Below, in pieces: positions 14,247-22,915 of a stretch of 23,003 nt of DNA. Source of the DNA: a bacterium UBP4_UBA6127 (GTDB lineage: Bacteria > UBP4 > UBA4092); assembly GCA_002428325.1 (NCBI GenBank), contig DIVR01000004.1, forward strand, positions 47,363 to 70,365, in the 5' to 3' direction. Both the position numbers and the translations under genes were made by a program. Numbering within the stretch: position 1 is the stretch's first letter; every line of letters begins with the position of its first letter. A model generated the notes under the pieces. It was not told where the DNA came from and made no database searches. It worked only from the letters and a program-made list of their open reading frames with translations.

Positions 14247-15681
14247 TAATTGGGGAATATTTCAAAATCGGATTTCTGGCCGCTTTCACTTCATCAAAAC
14301 GGCTGACCGGTGTATTATGAGGCGCGTTTTTAACCAAATCGGGATTTTCATGGGATTCCTGGTAAATCTTGATCATAGCCTGGGCAAAAGCATCCAACGT
14401 TTCCCGGTTTTCTGTCTCGGTTGGCTCTATCATCAGGCATTCTTTGACTGTCATGGGGAAATATACCGTAGGAGCATGAAAACCATAATCCAATAAACGT
14501 TTGGCCACATCCAAGGTTTTGATCCCAGTCTCTCTTTCTAATTTTTCACCCGAGAGGACAAATTCATGCATACAAGGTTGAGAGTAGGGTAATTCCCAGT
14601 AGTTCTTGAGTTTTTCCTTGAGGTAATTGGCTGATAATACCGCCTGTTCAGTGACCCATTTCAGTCCATCGGGTCCACTTGCCCGAATATAAGCCAAAGC
14701 TCGGATCAATACCCCAAAATTCCCATAAAACCCTTTGATTTTACCAATGGACTGAGGTCGGTCAAAGTCGAATTCATAACCTGATTCTTTTTTGAGGACA
14801 ATCGGACGGGGTAGAAAGGGGATAAATTGTTTTTTGACTCCAACCGGTCCGCTGCCGGGTCCCCCACCGCCATGAGGGGTTGAAAAGGTCTTATGAAGAT
14901 TTACATGCATCAAGTCAAACCCTAAATCTCCAGGTCTGGCTTTTCCTAATAACGCATTACTGTTGGCTCCATCTCCGTACAATATCCCGCCAACATTATG
15001 GACCCACTCGGCCACTTCCATGATATTTTTTTCAAATAGCCCAAGGGTATTAGGATTGGTAATCATAACAGCGGCTATATCCGTATTTAATTTACTCTTC
15101 AGATCCACTAAATCGATAGTCCCATCTTCCTGGCTGGCGATTTCAATTACTTGGAAGCCGCACATACTGGCGCTAGCCGGGTTGGTTCCATGGGCACTCT
15201 GGGGGACCAAGACCGTCTTGCGTTTTTCATTTCGGCTCTGAAAATAAGCCTTAACCATCATCAATGATACCAATTCCCCATGGGCTCCGGCAGCCGGCTG
15301 CAGAGTGAAAGCATCAAATCCAAAGATTTCCTTTAAATCCTGTTCCAACTCATAGATTAATTGCAATGCACCCTGATTGAACTTGGAAAGAGGATGCAAA
15401 GAAGTAAACCCCGATAATCGAGCCATATCTTCATTTATTCGCGGGTTATATTTCATTGTGCAGGACCCCAAAGGGTAATAATGGGTATCTACACAGAAAT
15501 TCTTTTGGGATAATACTGTGTAATGCCTGATTAACTCAGGTTCTGAAACTTCAGGCAACTGGGCAGCCTCAGCCCTTATATAATTTCCAGGGATGCTCAT
15601 TTCCTGTTCGGGGACATCGGAAGCTGGTAAGCTTAATCCCTGATGGCCAATTTTTCCAATTTCAAAAATCAGTTTATTCAT
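14224..15681 (-). CDS. gcvPB: Glycine dehydrogenase (decarboxylating) subunit 2
   Basis: 485 residues, the C-terminal subunit of the two-subunit P-protein. It holds the pyridoxal phosphate site: NLHKTFSTPHGGGGPG with the Schiff-base Lys at 264. Also visible are THYYPLGSCTMKYNP near 66-80, the SAHGTNPASASMCG segment and YGDGANSNALLG. With GcvPA it decarboxylates glycine and moves the aminomethyl group to the lipoyl arm of GcvH. The start overlaps gcvPA by 4 bp, as expected for subunits made in equal amounts. The split P-protein is typical of Gram-positives, Thermotogota and many candidate phyla, unlike the single GcvP of Gammaproteobacteria. Confidence 0.97.
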   Translation of the reverse strand: MNKLIFEIGKIGHQGLSLPASDVPEQEMSIPGNYIRAEAAQLPEVSEPELIRHYTVLSQKNFCVDTHYYPLGSCTMKYNPRINEDMARLSGFTSLHPLSKFNQGALQLIYELEQDLKEIFGFDAFTLQPAAGAHGELVSLMMVKAYFQSRNEKRKTVLVPQSAHGTNPASASMCGFQVIEIASQEDGTIDLVDLKSKLNTDIAAVMITNPNTLGLFEKNIMEVAEWVHNVGGILYGDGANSNALLGKARPGDLGFDLMHVNLHKTFSTPHGGGGPGSGPVGVKKQFIPFLPRPIVLKKESGYEFDFDRPQSIGKIKGFYGNFGVLIRALAYIRASGPDGLKWVTEQAVLSANYLKEKLKNYWELPYSQPCMHEFVLSGEKLERETGIKTLDVAKRLLDYGFHAPTVYFPMTVKECLMIEPTETENRETLDAFAQAMIKIYQESHENPDLVKNAPHNTPVSRFDEVKAARNPILKYSPINESQPRE

Positions 15682-17024
15682 TGATTGCTCACCTTTCTGA
15701 GTATCTCTGTCAATTGATCAATTTCTTTCCGGGTTCTTTTTTCCGTTACACAGAAAAGCAAACAATTTTTCAATTCAGGATAATCAGGCGCTAATTCGTA
15801 ACCTCCCTGAATTCCTTCCAGAGATAATTTATCCAGAATCTCAGAAGCAGGCAGGGGACATTGAACAGTAAACTCATTAAAGAAATGACCCTGATTCCAG
15901 CGAAGGCTGAATCCGGGAATCTGGGCGATTTGGGCTGCTGCATAATGAGCTTTCTGGTAATTCAGGTCCCATAATTTTTGAAATCCGACTTTCCCCAGAG
16001 AAGATAAATAGAGGGTCGCACAGAGGGAATTCAGGGATTGGTTGCTGCAAATATTGGAGGTTGCTTTTGACCGGCGGATATGTTGTTCTCTGGCTTGCAG
16101 GGTCAGAACAAAACCCCGGCGTCCAAGGGTATCTTCAGCCATTCCGACTACTCGTCCCGGCATTTTTCTTACCCAGGACTGCCGACAGGCCATAATGCCA
16201 AGATAAGGTCCGCCAAAATTTAAAGGATTTCCCAAGGGTTGGCCTTCCATTACACAGATATCTGCCTGGTATTCTCCCGGGGTTTTTAATTTACCCAGAG
16301 ATATGGGATTAGAAGCTACAACTAAAAGAGATTTCCTGGAATGGGTCGTTTTCTCTATTTCTCCCAGAGGTTCCAGTATCCCGAGATAATTAGGTGTTTG
16401 AACCAGTACCCCAGCGGCTGAATCATCATGTAAAACAGCCAGCTGTTCTAAATCGGTTACCCCACCTTTTATAGGGATTTCGATATATTCAATATCTCCG
16501 GCAGAACAATAAGTTTTTAAAACTTCCCTATATTGGGGATGGACACTTCTGGATACCAGTACTTTTTCTTTATCTGTGCATCGGCAGGCCATCAAGGCGG
16601 CTTCGGCAAAAGCATTCGGACCGTCATACATAGACGCATTCGCAATATCCATACCGCTTATGGCACAAACCAGCGACTGGAATTCAAAAATATATTGGAG
16701 GGTTCCCTGGCTGGCTTCAGGCTGATAGGGTGTGTATGCTGTGAAAAATTCTCCGCGAGATATAAGGTGGTTAATAACCGAAGGAACATAATGGTCATAA
16801 GCCCCCGCACCCCGAAAGCAGACAGAATGACTGTCGGTATTCGCTTCCGCCAGCTGTTTAAAAGAGGAGTTGATTTCCATCTCACTCATTGCTGGGGGTA
16901 TATTGAGCAGGTTTTTCAGTCGAGCCTCAGCAGGAATTGCATCAAAAAGTCCTTCTAAGGAATTTGAACCTGAGGCTTCCACCATCTCAGTGATTTCTTC
17001 TTTTGAATAAGGAATATATCCCAT
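15678..17024 (-). CDS. gcvPA: Glycine dehydrogenase (decarboxylating) subunit 1
   Basis: 448 residues, the N-terminal subunit of the two-subunit P-protein. It starts MGYIPYSKEEI and has the family's CFRGAGAYDHYVPSV, FFTAYTPYQPEASQGTLQ and MYDGPNAFAEAALMACR segments, then the GGPYLGIMACR stretch near 270-280 and GFVLTLQAREQHIRR. This half keeps the aminotransferase fold but not the cofactor lysine, and it pairs with GcvPB. Normal length. 13 bp separate it from gcvH. Confidence 0.97.
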   Translation of the reverse strand: MGYIPYSKEEITEMVEASGSNSLEGLFDAIPAEARLKNLLNIPPAMSEMEINSSFKQLAEANTDSHSVCFRGAGAYDHYVPSVINHLISRGEFFTAYTPYQPEASQGTLQYIFEFQSLVCAISGMDIANASMYDGPNAFAEAALMACRCTDKEKVLVSRSVHPQYREVLKTYCSAGDIEYIEIPIKGGVTDLEQLAVLHDDSAAGVLVQTPNYLGILEPLGEIEKTTHSRKSLLVVASNPISLGKLKTPGEYQADICVMEGQPLGNPLNFGGPYLGIMACRQSWVRKMPGRVVGMAEDTLGRRGFVLTLQAREQHIRRSKATSNICSNQSLNSLCATLYLSSLGKVGFQKLWDLNYQKAHYAAAQIAQIPGFSLRWNQGHFFNEFTVQCPLPASEILDKLSLEGIQGGYELAPDYPELKNCLLFCVTEKRTRKEIDQLTEILRKVSNQ

Positions 17025-17037
17025 GGTATCTGGTCAA

Positions 17038-17415
17038 TTATCCTTTTAACAGATTTTGGTAATCAGTATGGTTTAATAATGAATCCAGTTCGGATGGATT
17101 TGAAAGTTGCAGCTTTACAATCCAGCCTTTCCCATAAGGTTCTTTATTGACCAGGTCGGGGCTGTTTTCAAGCTCGCTGTTCACTTCAAGGACTTCACCA
17201 CTTACGGGAGAATATAAATCTGACGCTGTTTTGACAGATTCCAGAACCCCAAATTCTCCTCCCGCCGAAATCTGTTTCCCAATTTCCGGCAACTCGACAA
17301 ATACAATATCATTCAATTCATGCTGGGCATAATCGCTGATGCCTATGATAGCGACATTCCCTTCCAATTTTACCCATTCATGGGATTTTGAAAACTTTAA
17401 ATCATCAGGATTCAT
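17038..17415 (-). CDS. gcvH: Glycine cleavage system H protein
   Basis: 125 residues, the lipoyl carrier that shuttles the aminomethyl group between P, T and L proteins. KFSKSHEWVKLEGNVAIIGISDYAQ is the characteristic N-terminal region. The lipoylated Lys is K62 in GVLESVKTASDLYSP. NEEPYGKGWI-like residues (NKEPYGKGWIVKL) follow near 95-107. Only a few bases separate it from gcvT, and GGAGG lies 7 bases before the ATG. It is the expected substrate of the LipM-like enzyme three genes downstream. Confidence 0.97.
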   Translation of the reverse strand: MNPDDLKFSKSHEWVKLEGNVAIIGISDYAQHELNDIVFVELPEIGKQISAGGEFGVLESVKTASDLYSPVSGEVLEVNSELENSPDLVNKEPYGKGWIVKLQLSNPSELDSLLNHTDYQNLLKG

Positions 17416-17419
17416 TTTC

Positions 17420-18484
17420 TTACCTCCATTTTTTATTCACAATGACAGCGGGATATGGTTTATTTCTGATTAATATATTAACTTCGGTCCCTGAGGCTGA
17501 ATGCTCGATGGGGACATACCCCAGGGCGATACTTTTTTTTATTGATGGAATAAAGGAACCACTGGTTATTTTTCCGATTACCTGGCCATTAAGTTCAATT
17601 GGATAACCATCTCTGGGAATACCCCCCCGGGTCATTTCCAGACCGACTAGTTTTCTTTGGATTCCTTTTATTTTAATCTCACTCAGGGCATTTTTACCCA
17701 CAAAATCAGTTTTATTTAATTTAACAGCAAACCCTAAACCTGCTTCATAGGGATTAGTATGGCTGTCCATCTCGTGGCCATAAAGACTGTTTCCGGTTTC
17801 CAATCGAAGGGTATCTCTGGCTCCTAAACCGCAGGGTTTCAGGCCATTTTCTTTGCCCTCTTTCAATAAAGTGTCCCACCAGGTGGATGCTTCGTTGGAA
17901 TCTACGATCAATTCAAATCCATCTTCTCCCGTGTAACCTGTACGAGATAAAACAACCTTACCCAGATTTAAAAACTGGTATTTCTTTAATTGGGTAGGTG
18001 TCTCAGGGAAGATTTGATCGATAATGGTGGCGGCATTGGGTCCCTGGACAGCTATCATGGCAGTATTGGAAGTGATATTATCAATTACAGCTGGAAACTC
18101 AGGTAGTTTATTATTAATTATTGTTAATATCTTATTTGTATTGACTGCATTTACTACCAGTAAATAATCTTCTTTATCCTTGCATACCAGGATATCATCT
18201 TCGATTCCACCCTGGGGATTACAAATCAAGGAATATAAGATATTACCTGGTTGAAGATTCGATATATCATTGGTGGAAATGGTTTGTATAAGGGCCTGAG
18301 CCGCGGAATTGCCGATTCTGATTCTACCTAGATGGGATACATCAAACAACCCGGATTCATTCCGTACAGCCAGATGTTCTTCAATAATCCCTGTGTAGTA
18401 AACAGGTAATTCCCATCCGGCGAATTCTACGATTTTTCCATTTAGTTTTAAATGGTTTTCATATAAGGGAGTTCTTAATGCCAT
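17420..18484 (-). CDS. gcvT: Aminomethyltransferase (glycine cleavage T protein) with altered catalytic position
   Basis: 354 residues. It transfers the methylene from the GcvH aminomethyl-lipoyl arm to tetrahydrofolate and frees ammonia. Features in order: TPLYENHLKLNGKIVEFAGWELPVYY, FDVSHLGRIRI, GGIEDDILV (92-100), the AVQGPNA stretch, RTGYTGEDGFEL (181-192), CGLGARDTLRLE (218-229), GHEMD and the C-terminal barrel. The segment LLVVNAVNTNKILTII aligns with the family's VVNAxNxxKDxxWI, so the Asp known as catalytic (Asp101 in the human enzyme) is Ile119 here. The coding strand reads AAG ATA at this place. The rest of the fold is intact and the operon is complete apart from the L protein, so the gene does not look like a pseudogene. 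Confidence 0.95.
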   Translation of the reverse strand: MALRTPLYENHLKLNGKIVEFAGWELPVYYTGIIEEHLAVRNESGLFDVSHLGRIRIGNSAAQALIQTISTNDISNLQPGNILYSLICNPQGGIEDDILVCKDKEDYLLVVNAVNTNKILTIINNKLPEFPAVIDNITSNTAMIAVQGPNAATIIDQIFPETPTQLKKYQFLNLGKVVLSRTGYTGEDGFELIVDSNEASTWWDTLLKEGKENGLKPCGLGARDTLRLETGNSLYGHEMDSHTNPYEAGLGFAVKLNKTDFVGKNALSEIKIKGIQRKLVGLEMTRGGIPRDGYPIELNGQVIGKITSGSFIPSIKKSIALGYVPIEHSASGTEVNILIRNKPYPAVIVNKKWR

Positions 18485-18490
18485 AATATT

Positions 18491-19162
18491 TTACCTGGAA
18501 ATTCCTTCAGCTTTTTTTATATATTCTTTTGTTTTTTCAAATGGATCTTGATTGGCAAAAATGGCAGAGCCTATGACAATACGATCAGCGCCGGCATCCC
18601 GGACTGATTCAATATTACTGTCATTGATACCGCCATCGATTTCCAATAGGGTAGGATGGCCTGATTCATCGACTTTATTTCGAAGCCATTCCAATTTATC
18701 CAATCCACTCGACATGAAAGACTGTCCCCCAAATCCGGGATTAACACTCATTACCAGGAAAAGATCCGCATACCCGATAGCATCTGATAACGACTCTACT
18801 GGAGTTGCCGGATTAAGTGAAACTCCTGCCTTGCAACCTGTTTTCTTGATTAAATCGAGAGTCTTTCTGATATCAGGACATACTTCAATATGAACGGTTA
18901 TTAAATTAGAACCGGCCTTGGCAAAGGGTAAAATGTATTTTTCAGGTTCGGAAATCATTAAATGGGCATCCAGAAATAAGGATGTGTTTTTCCTGACGGA
19001 TTCTACAACAGGGACCCCTATACTGATATTGGGAACAAAATGCCCATCCATTACATCCAGATGAAGCCAGTCACAACCGGCTTTTTCCAACATCTGGATA
19101 GATTCTCCCAGTCTCATAAAATCACAAGATAAAATTGAGGGTGATAGCTTGGCTTTTTGCAT
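18491..19162 (-). CDS. rpe: Ribulose-phosphate 3-epimerase
   Basis: 223 residues, normal length for this TIM-barrel metalloenzyme of the pentose phosphate pathway, which interconverts ribulose-5-phosphate and xylulose-5-phosphate. Conserved parts: SPSILSCDFMRLGE, WLHLDVMDGHFVPNIS (catalytic Asp and metal ligand), DAHLMI, MSVNPGFGGQSF and LEIDGGIND with the second catalytic Asp, then AGADRIVIGSAIF for phosphate binding. It lies 10 bp after rsmB and 6 bp before gcvT; the rsmB-rpe order is found in several phyla. Confidence 0.97.
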   Translation of the reverse strand: MQKAKLSPSILSCDFMRLGESIQMLEKAGCDWLHLDVMDGHFVPNISIGVPVVESVRKNTSLFLDAHLMISEPEKYILPFAKAGSNLITVHIEVCPDIRKTLDLIKKTGCKAGVSLNPATPVESLSDAIGYADLFLVMSVNPGFGGQSFMSSGLDKLEWLRNKVDESGHPTLLEIDGGINDSNIESVRDAGADRIVIGSAIFANQDPFEKTKEYIKKAEGISR

Positions 19163-19172
19163 AATAATACTC

Positions 19173-20561
19173 TTATTTTCCTTTTTTCATTCTACAGGCA
19201 AACATCCCATCAATATTATCTCTGAAAGGTAATGTCTTGAGATACCCTGATTCAGTTACCAAATGATGTATATTTTCTGGAAAGATTATCTTAAATGATT
19301 CTAATTGGTATTCAGGATGTTTAGAAAGAAATATTTTAACCTGATTTTCATTCTCTTCAATAGTATAGGTACAGGTAGAATAAACTAAAATACCCCCTGG
19401 TTTCAAACAAAGAGAAGCGTTATTTAGGATGTTTTCCTGTATTTTCAATAATTCTTTGATCTGAGATGGATTTTTTGCCCATCGGGCATCCAGTTTCCTT
19501 CTTAATACTCCCAGCCCCGAACAGGGAACATCCGCAAGTATATAATCTGCTGTTTCATACAGAGATTCGGGAATTTTACCTGAAAGATCCAAGGGATATG
19601 TCTTAATAATGCTACATCCCAGTTTATGCGACTGTTCACTCAGCATTCTTAATCGTCCCTCATGGATATCAAAAGCCTTTATTTTACCTTTATCTTTCAT
19701 TAGTTGGGTTAAAACGAAAGTCTTCCCTCCGGGCGCAGCGCATAAATCATAAACGATTGAACCTGGCTTGGGTTGAAGGCAATATGCAATGAGTTGTGCA
19801 GCGACATCCTGGACATGAAAGAAACCCTCTTGGTACCCGGGGAGGTTTCTTGGAGAGATGCCCTGTTTTAGTTCTATGGCTTCTGATATCAACTCTGATT
19901 TTGCATATAGGATATTCGCTTTATTTAATAGTTCCATATAAGCAGAAGTTGATATTTTCAGAGTATTCACACGAATGAAAGTGGGTGGAATTTGATTATT
20001 GGCTATAAGCAGTTTTTCTGCATTCTTGACTCCCAGGACACTCATATAAATCTTAACAATCCAGTCTGGGTGTGAATATTGAATACCAAATCGTTTGGCT
20101 GGGTCAGTGATTCTTACTGTTAAATCCGAAGAATCCCGTTTTCGGATTACATTTCGAAGCATTCCATTGATAAAGCCCTTATGTTTCTGCAGTCCTTGTT
20201 TATCTGCAAGGGTTACAGTCTCATTAACAGCGGCAAAATCAGGGACACTATTCATCATAAGAATCTGATAAATACCCATTCGGAGTAAGTTTACGACTGG
20301 AATTGGGAGAGATGCTGTGGGATTCTTTTTAAGAGAATCAATAATCCAATCGATATATCGCTTATTTCTGATAATCCCATAGATCAATTCAGTGGCAAAA
20401 GCTTTAACGGAAGGTTCACTTTTTATTTTTTGGAATTCGGAATCCAGAAGAATATTAATATAGGAATGGGTAGTTTCCTGACGATTGAGAATATTCAGGG
20501 CCCAAGCCCTCGGGTCGACAGGATGGTTACTTATGGATATATCATTGGCAGGTGGTTTCAT
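19173..20561 (-). CDS. rsmB: 16S rRNA (cytosine-967-C5)-methyltransferase RsmB
   Basis: 462 residues. The N-terminal part (about 15-150) is a NusB-like RNA-binding domain, with ALNILNRQETTHSYINILLD and FAAVNETVTLADKQGLQKHKGFINGMLRNVIR. The C-terminal Rossmann methyltransferase has VYDLCAAPGGKTFVLTQLM (SAM motif I), ADVPCSGLGVLRRKLDARW with the motif IV Cys, and LVYSTCTYTIEENENQV with the motif VI catalytic Cys. Length and domain order fit RsmB, and the NusB-like domain separates it from RsmF and other m5C enzymes. First gene of the leftward rpe-gcv run. A small hairpin lies in its leader, and I saw no convincing promoter or strong Shine-Dalgarno. Confidence 0.94.
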   Translation of the reverse strand: MKPPANDISISNHPVDPRAWALNILNRQETTHSYINILLDSEFQKIKSEPSVKAFATELIYGIIRNKRYIDWIIDSLKKNPTASLPIPVVNLLRMGIYQILMMNSVPDFAAVNETVTLADKQGLQKHKGFINGMLRNVIRKRDSSDLTVRITDPAKRFGIQYSHPDWIVKIYMSVLGVKNAEKLLIANNQIPPTFIRVNTLKISTSAYMELLNKANILYAKSELISEAIELKQGISPRNLPGYQEGFFHVQDVAAQLIAYCLQPKPGSIVYDLCAAPGGKTFVLTQLMKDKGKIKAFDIHEGRLRMLSEQSHKLGCSIIKTYPLDLSGKIPESLYETADYILADVPCSGLGVLRRKLDARWAKNPSQIKELLKIQENILNNASLCLKPGGILVYSTCTYTIEENENQVKIFLSKHPEYQLESFKIIFPENIHHLVTESGYLKTLPFRDNIDGMFACRMKKGK

Positions 20562-20600
20562 TCTATATATTTTAACTTACCCATCAATCATTCCCTAATA

Positions 20601-20617
20601 GTCCCCTTTACGGGGAC
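20601..20617. repeat. Short GC-rich hairpin between divergent genes
   Basis: GTCCCC (20601-20606) and GGGGAC (20612-20617) flank a 5-base loop, in an otherwise AT-rich 127-bp divergent intergenic stretch. On the minus strand it falls in the rsmB leader, 40 bases before the start codon. No T tract follows on either strand, so it is not an obvious terminator. A REP-like motif or a leader structure is possible. The rest of the gap holds no gene that I can support. Confidence 0.45.
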
Positions 20618-20688
20618 AGTTGATTCATATAGCATAACAGCAGGAAATAATAACTTTTTTTAATAAAAAGGGTATTCAAGCCAATAAT

Positions 20689-22113
20689 ATGTATTCGATA
20701 AATCGCATATTACGTTCATTGCTGACATTGATTATTGACGGGATATTTATCATCCTGGCCTTTTTAAGCGCCTATTATGTGAGGTCAAGAAGCCCTTTTT
20801 TCATACAAACAAAAGAAACCCCTCTTTATCCTTATCTGGAAATTCTTCCAATTGTCTGTGTCATATCGTTATTTAGCCTGCAATATATAGGCTTATATAA
20901 GAATCAGAAAAAACCAATCATTGACCTGGTTCCCGGCATTTTTATGGGTTCGCTCATATCAACCTTTCTGCTGATATTAATTACCTTTTTTTTCAAGACT
21001 TATCCTTATTCTCGAGTAATCCTTTTGTTGTTTTTTCTTTTTAATTTTATATATTTGATGGCCTGGCGGGGAATCCATCGTTTACTTATGTCGATGTTGT
21101 ATCGAAAAGGATTAGCATTAACCGGAGTCATTATTGTAGGAACAGGTAAAAAGGGCCGTTATTTGGGGAATGAACTATCCCCAGCCTCCCAGACTGGATA
21201 TGAAATACTAGGATATATATCGGAAATGGAGAGAGAAACTTCAGAAATATCGGACTCAAATATTAATATATTAGGTTCCATCTCAGACTTGGAGAAGATA
21301 TTAATCAAATATAATTGCCAGGAAATCTTTATTACCTTGCAAGATCTATCCTCAGAAATACTAACCGAATGGACCTATCTTTGTTCAGAGCATGGGATTC
21401 AGCTGCATTTATTCCCCAATCTACAGGAAATAATTGCTCAGAATGCAACTCTTACCGAGTATCGTGGAATCCCTATTATCCAGGTTGAAGGTCAAGCCTT
21501 TCAGTTGCGGAATAGAATCTTAAAGCGGACCTTGGATATCTTTCTCTCTGCGTTATTATTGATGCTCTTATCTCCCGTGATGGTTTTGATTGGCCTATTG
21601 ATTAAGTTTTCATCATCCGCCCCAGGGCCTGTATTTTATCGGCATACCCGGGTCGGTAGAAAGGGGCAACTATTCGAGATGTATAAATTTCGGTCTATGG
21701 TCATGGACGCTGACAGAGATAAAGCGCAATATGAAGGACTAAATATAGCCCAAGGCCCTCTTTTTAAAATTCCCAATGATCCCAGAATTACTCCCATGGG
21801 TCGATTTTTAAGGCGCTGGAGCCTGGATGAACTTCCCCAACTTTTTAATGTCTTAAAAAATGATATGAGCCTTGTTGGTCCTCGTCCTCCGCTTCAGGAT
21901 GAGGTTAAACAGTATGAGCCATGGCAAATGAAACGATTACAAATTCAACCGGGAATCACCGGATTATGGCAGGTCAGCGGCCGGTCCGATTTGCCTTTTG
22001 ATGAGATGGTCAAATTGGATATTTATTATATTGAGCATTGGTCTCTCTGGATGGACAGTAAAATTCTACTTAAGACTTTATGGGCTGTTGTTAAAGGAAA
22101 AGGGGCCTATTAG
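20689..22113 (+). CDS. Undecaprenyl-phosphate sugar phosphotransferase (WbaP/WcaJ type)
   Basis: 474 residues of the polyisoprenyl-phosphate hexose-1-phosphate transferase family, which starts capsule, exopolysaccharide or O-antigen repeat units on the membrane carrier. Four hydrophobic helices lie at about 8-120. A Rossmann-like middle domain starts VIIVGTGKKGRYLGNEL (147-163). A membrane re-entrant helix at about 281-305 precedes the catalytic domain: GPVFYRHTRVGRKGQLFEMYKFRSM (313-337), the DPRITPMGRFLRRWSLDELPQL stretch (364-385) with the conserved Asp-Glu, MSLVGPRP (393-400), PGITGLWQVSGRS (421-433) and the LDIYYIEHWSLWMD end. The sugar, probably glucose or galactose phosphate, cannot be read. 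It converges on the SAM hydrolase gene, 8 bp away. Confidence 0.95.
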   Translation: MYSINRILRSLLTLIIDGIFIILAFLSAYYVRSRSPFFIQTKETPLYPYLEILPIVCVISLFSLQYIGLYKNQKKPIIDLVPGIFMGSLISTFLLILITFFFKTYPYSRVILLLFFLFNFIYLMAWRGIHRLLMSMLYRKGLALTGVIIVGTGKKGRYLGNELSPASQTGYEILGYISEMERETSEISDSNINILGSISDLEKILIKYNCQEIFITLQDLSSEILTEWTYLCSEHGIQLHLFPNLQEIIAQNATLTEYRGIPIIQVEGQAFQLRNRILKRTLDIFLSALLLMLLSPVMVLIGLLIKFSSSAPGPVFYRHTRVGRKGQLFEMYKFRSMVMDADRDKAQYEGLNIAQGPLFKIPNDPRITPMGRFLRRWSLDELPQLFNVLKNDMSLVGPRPPLQDEVKQYEPWQMKRLQIQPGITGLWQVSGRSDLPFDEMVKLDIYYIEHWSLWMDSKILLKTLWAVVKGKGAY

Positions 22114-22121
22114 AGAAGGCG

Positions 22122-22913
22122 CTATCTTAATTCAATTTCAATTTCAGACCCTGGTTTCAGTCCCAATTCCCGGGCCGCATTTCCCATATTAGAAGAAATC
22201 TCCAGATAATCAGAACTGTTGAAAATTGCCAGGATATCTTTGGGTTGGCTTTCATTATATGAACGATTGATTTTTTCAATCCTCATCCGGCAGTAGATAA
22301 AGAATCTTCGATTTCCTACCTGGTTATTCCAGAATGAACGGGTTACATTAGTTATCAGATTACCAAACCGGTCAATGCATAACACATGGGCAATCAGCAT
22401 ATCTTCGTCGACTTTAGGTTCCGGTATATCCAATATCCTTGGATTATCAATTTCAGGACCCAACTCATTTAGGGGGATATCCAATGTCAAATGACCAGCC
22501 ACTGGGGCAAAGATATCTCTGCCATGGAATGTGGAACTGATGTCTTCTCGGAAATAGGATTTATTCTCCAGGGCACGAATGGATCGAATCTTCTCATGTT
22601 TCAGGATATAACTGAATAAACCATTATCAGGTCCAATGAAATAATAGCGGTCAGTTTGCACCAGTATTGCCCTTCTATTCCCTCCCACTCCGGGATCAAC
22701 TACTCCCAGGTGAATAGTTCCATCCGGAAAAAAAGAATATCCGGTATGAAGGACAAAGGCCCCATGGAATACATCCTGGGGCCTTATCTCATGACAAATA
22801 TCAATAATTTCAATTTCCCGGTTTATGGAAAGCAATACACCTTTCATGGAAGCGACATAGGCATCCATATAACCAAAATCAGTGGTCATGGTGACCAATG
22901 GACGTGAACTCAT
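22122..22913 (-). CDS. SAM hydrolase (DUF62 / SAM hydroxide adenosyltransferase)
   Basis: 263 residues. Members of this family split S-adenosylmethionine with hydroxide, giving adenosine and methionine; relatives in actinomycetes use fluoride or chloride instead. Conserved parts: VTMTTDFGYMDAYVASMKG near 8-26 with the active-site Asp, LGVVDPGVGGNRR, FIGPDNGLFSYIL, FHGRDIFAPVAGHL and CIDRFGNLITNV; the C-terminal small beta domain follows. Nothing suggests a halogenase, as there is no natural-product cluster around it. Its start is 2 bp after the stop of a yjbQ gene, so the two are co-transcribed. Why cells hydrolyse SAM is not settled; control of SAM level is one idea. Confidence 0.9.
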   Translation of the reverse strand: MSSRPLVTMTTDFGYMDAYVASMKGVLLSINREIEIIDICHEIRPQDVFHGAFVLHTGYSFFPDGTIHLGVVDPGVGGNRRAILVQTDRYYFIGPDNGLFSYILKHEKIRSIRALENKSYFREDISSTFHGRDIFAPVAGHLTLDIPLNELGPEIDNPRILDIPEPKVDEDMLIAHVLCIDRFGNLITNVTRSFWNNQVGNRRFFIYCRMRIEKINRSYNESQPKDILAIFNSSDYLEISSNMGNAARELGLKPGSEIEIELR

Positions 22914-22915
22914 GC

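Noticed and set aside
20562..20688. Glycine riboswitch or clear promoter ahead of rsmB and the gcv genes
   Set aside because: The gaps between rsmB, rpe and gcvT are too short (10 and 6 bp) for a glycine riboswitch, and the divergent region has no riboswitch-like core; no pair of -35 and -10 boxes with proper spacing was found on either strand.
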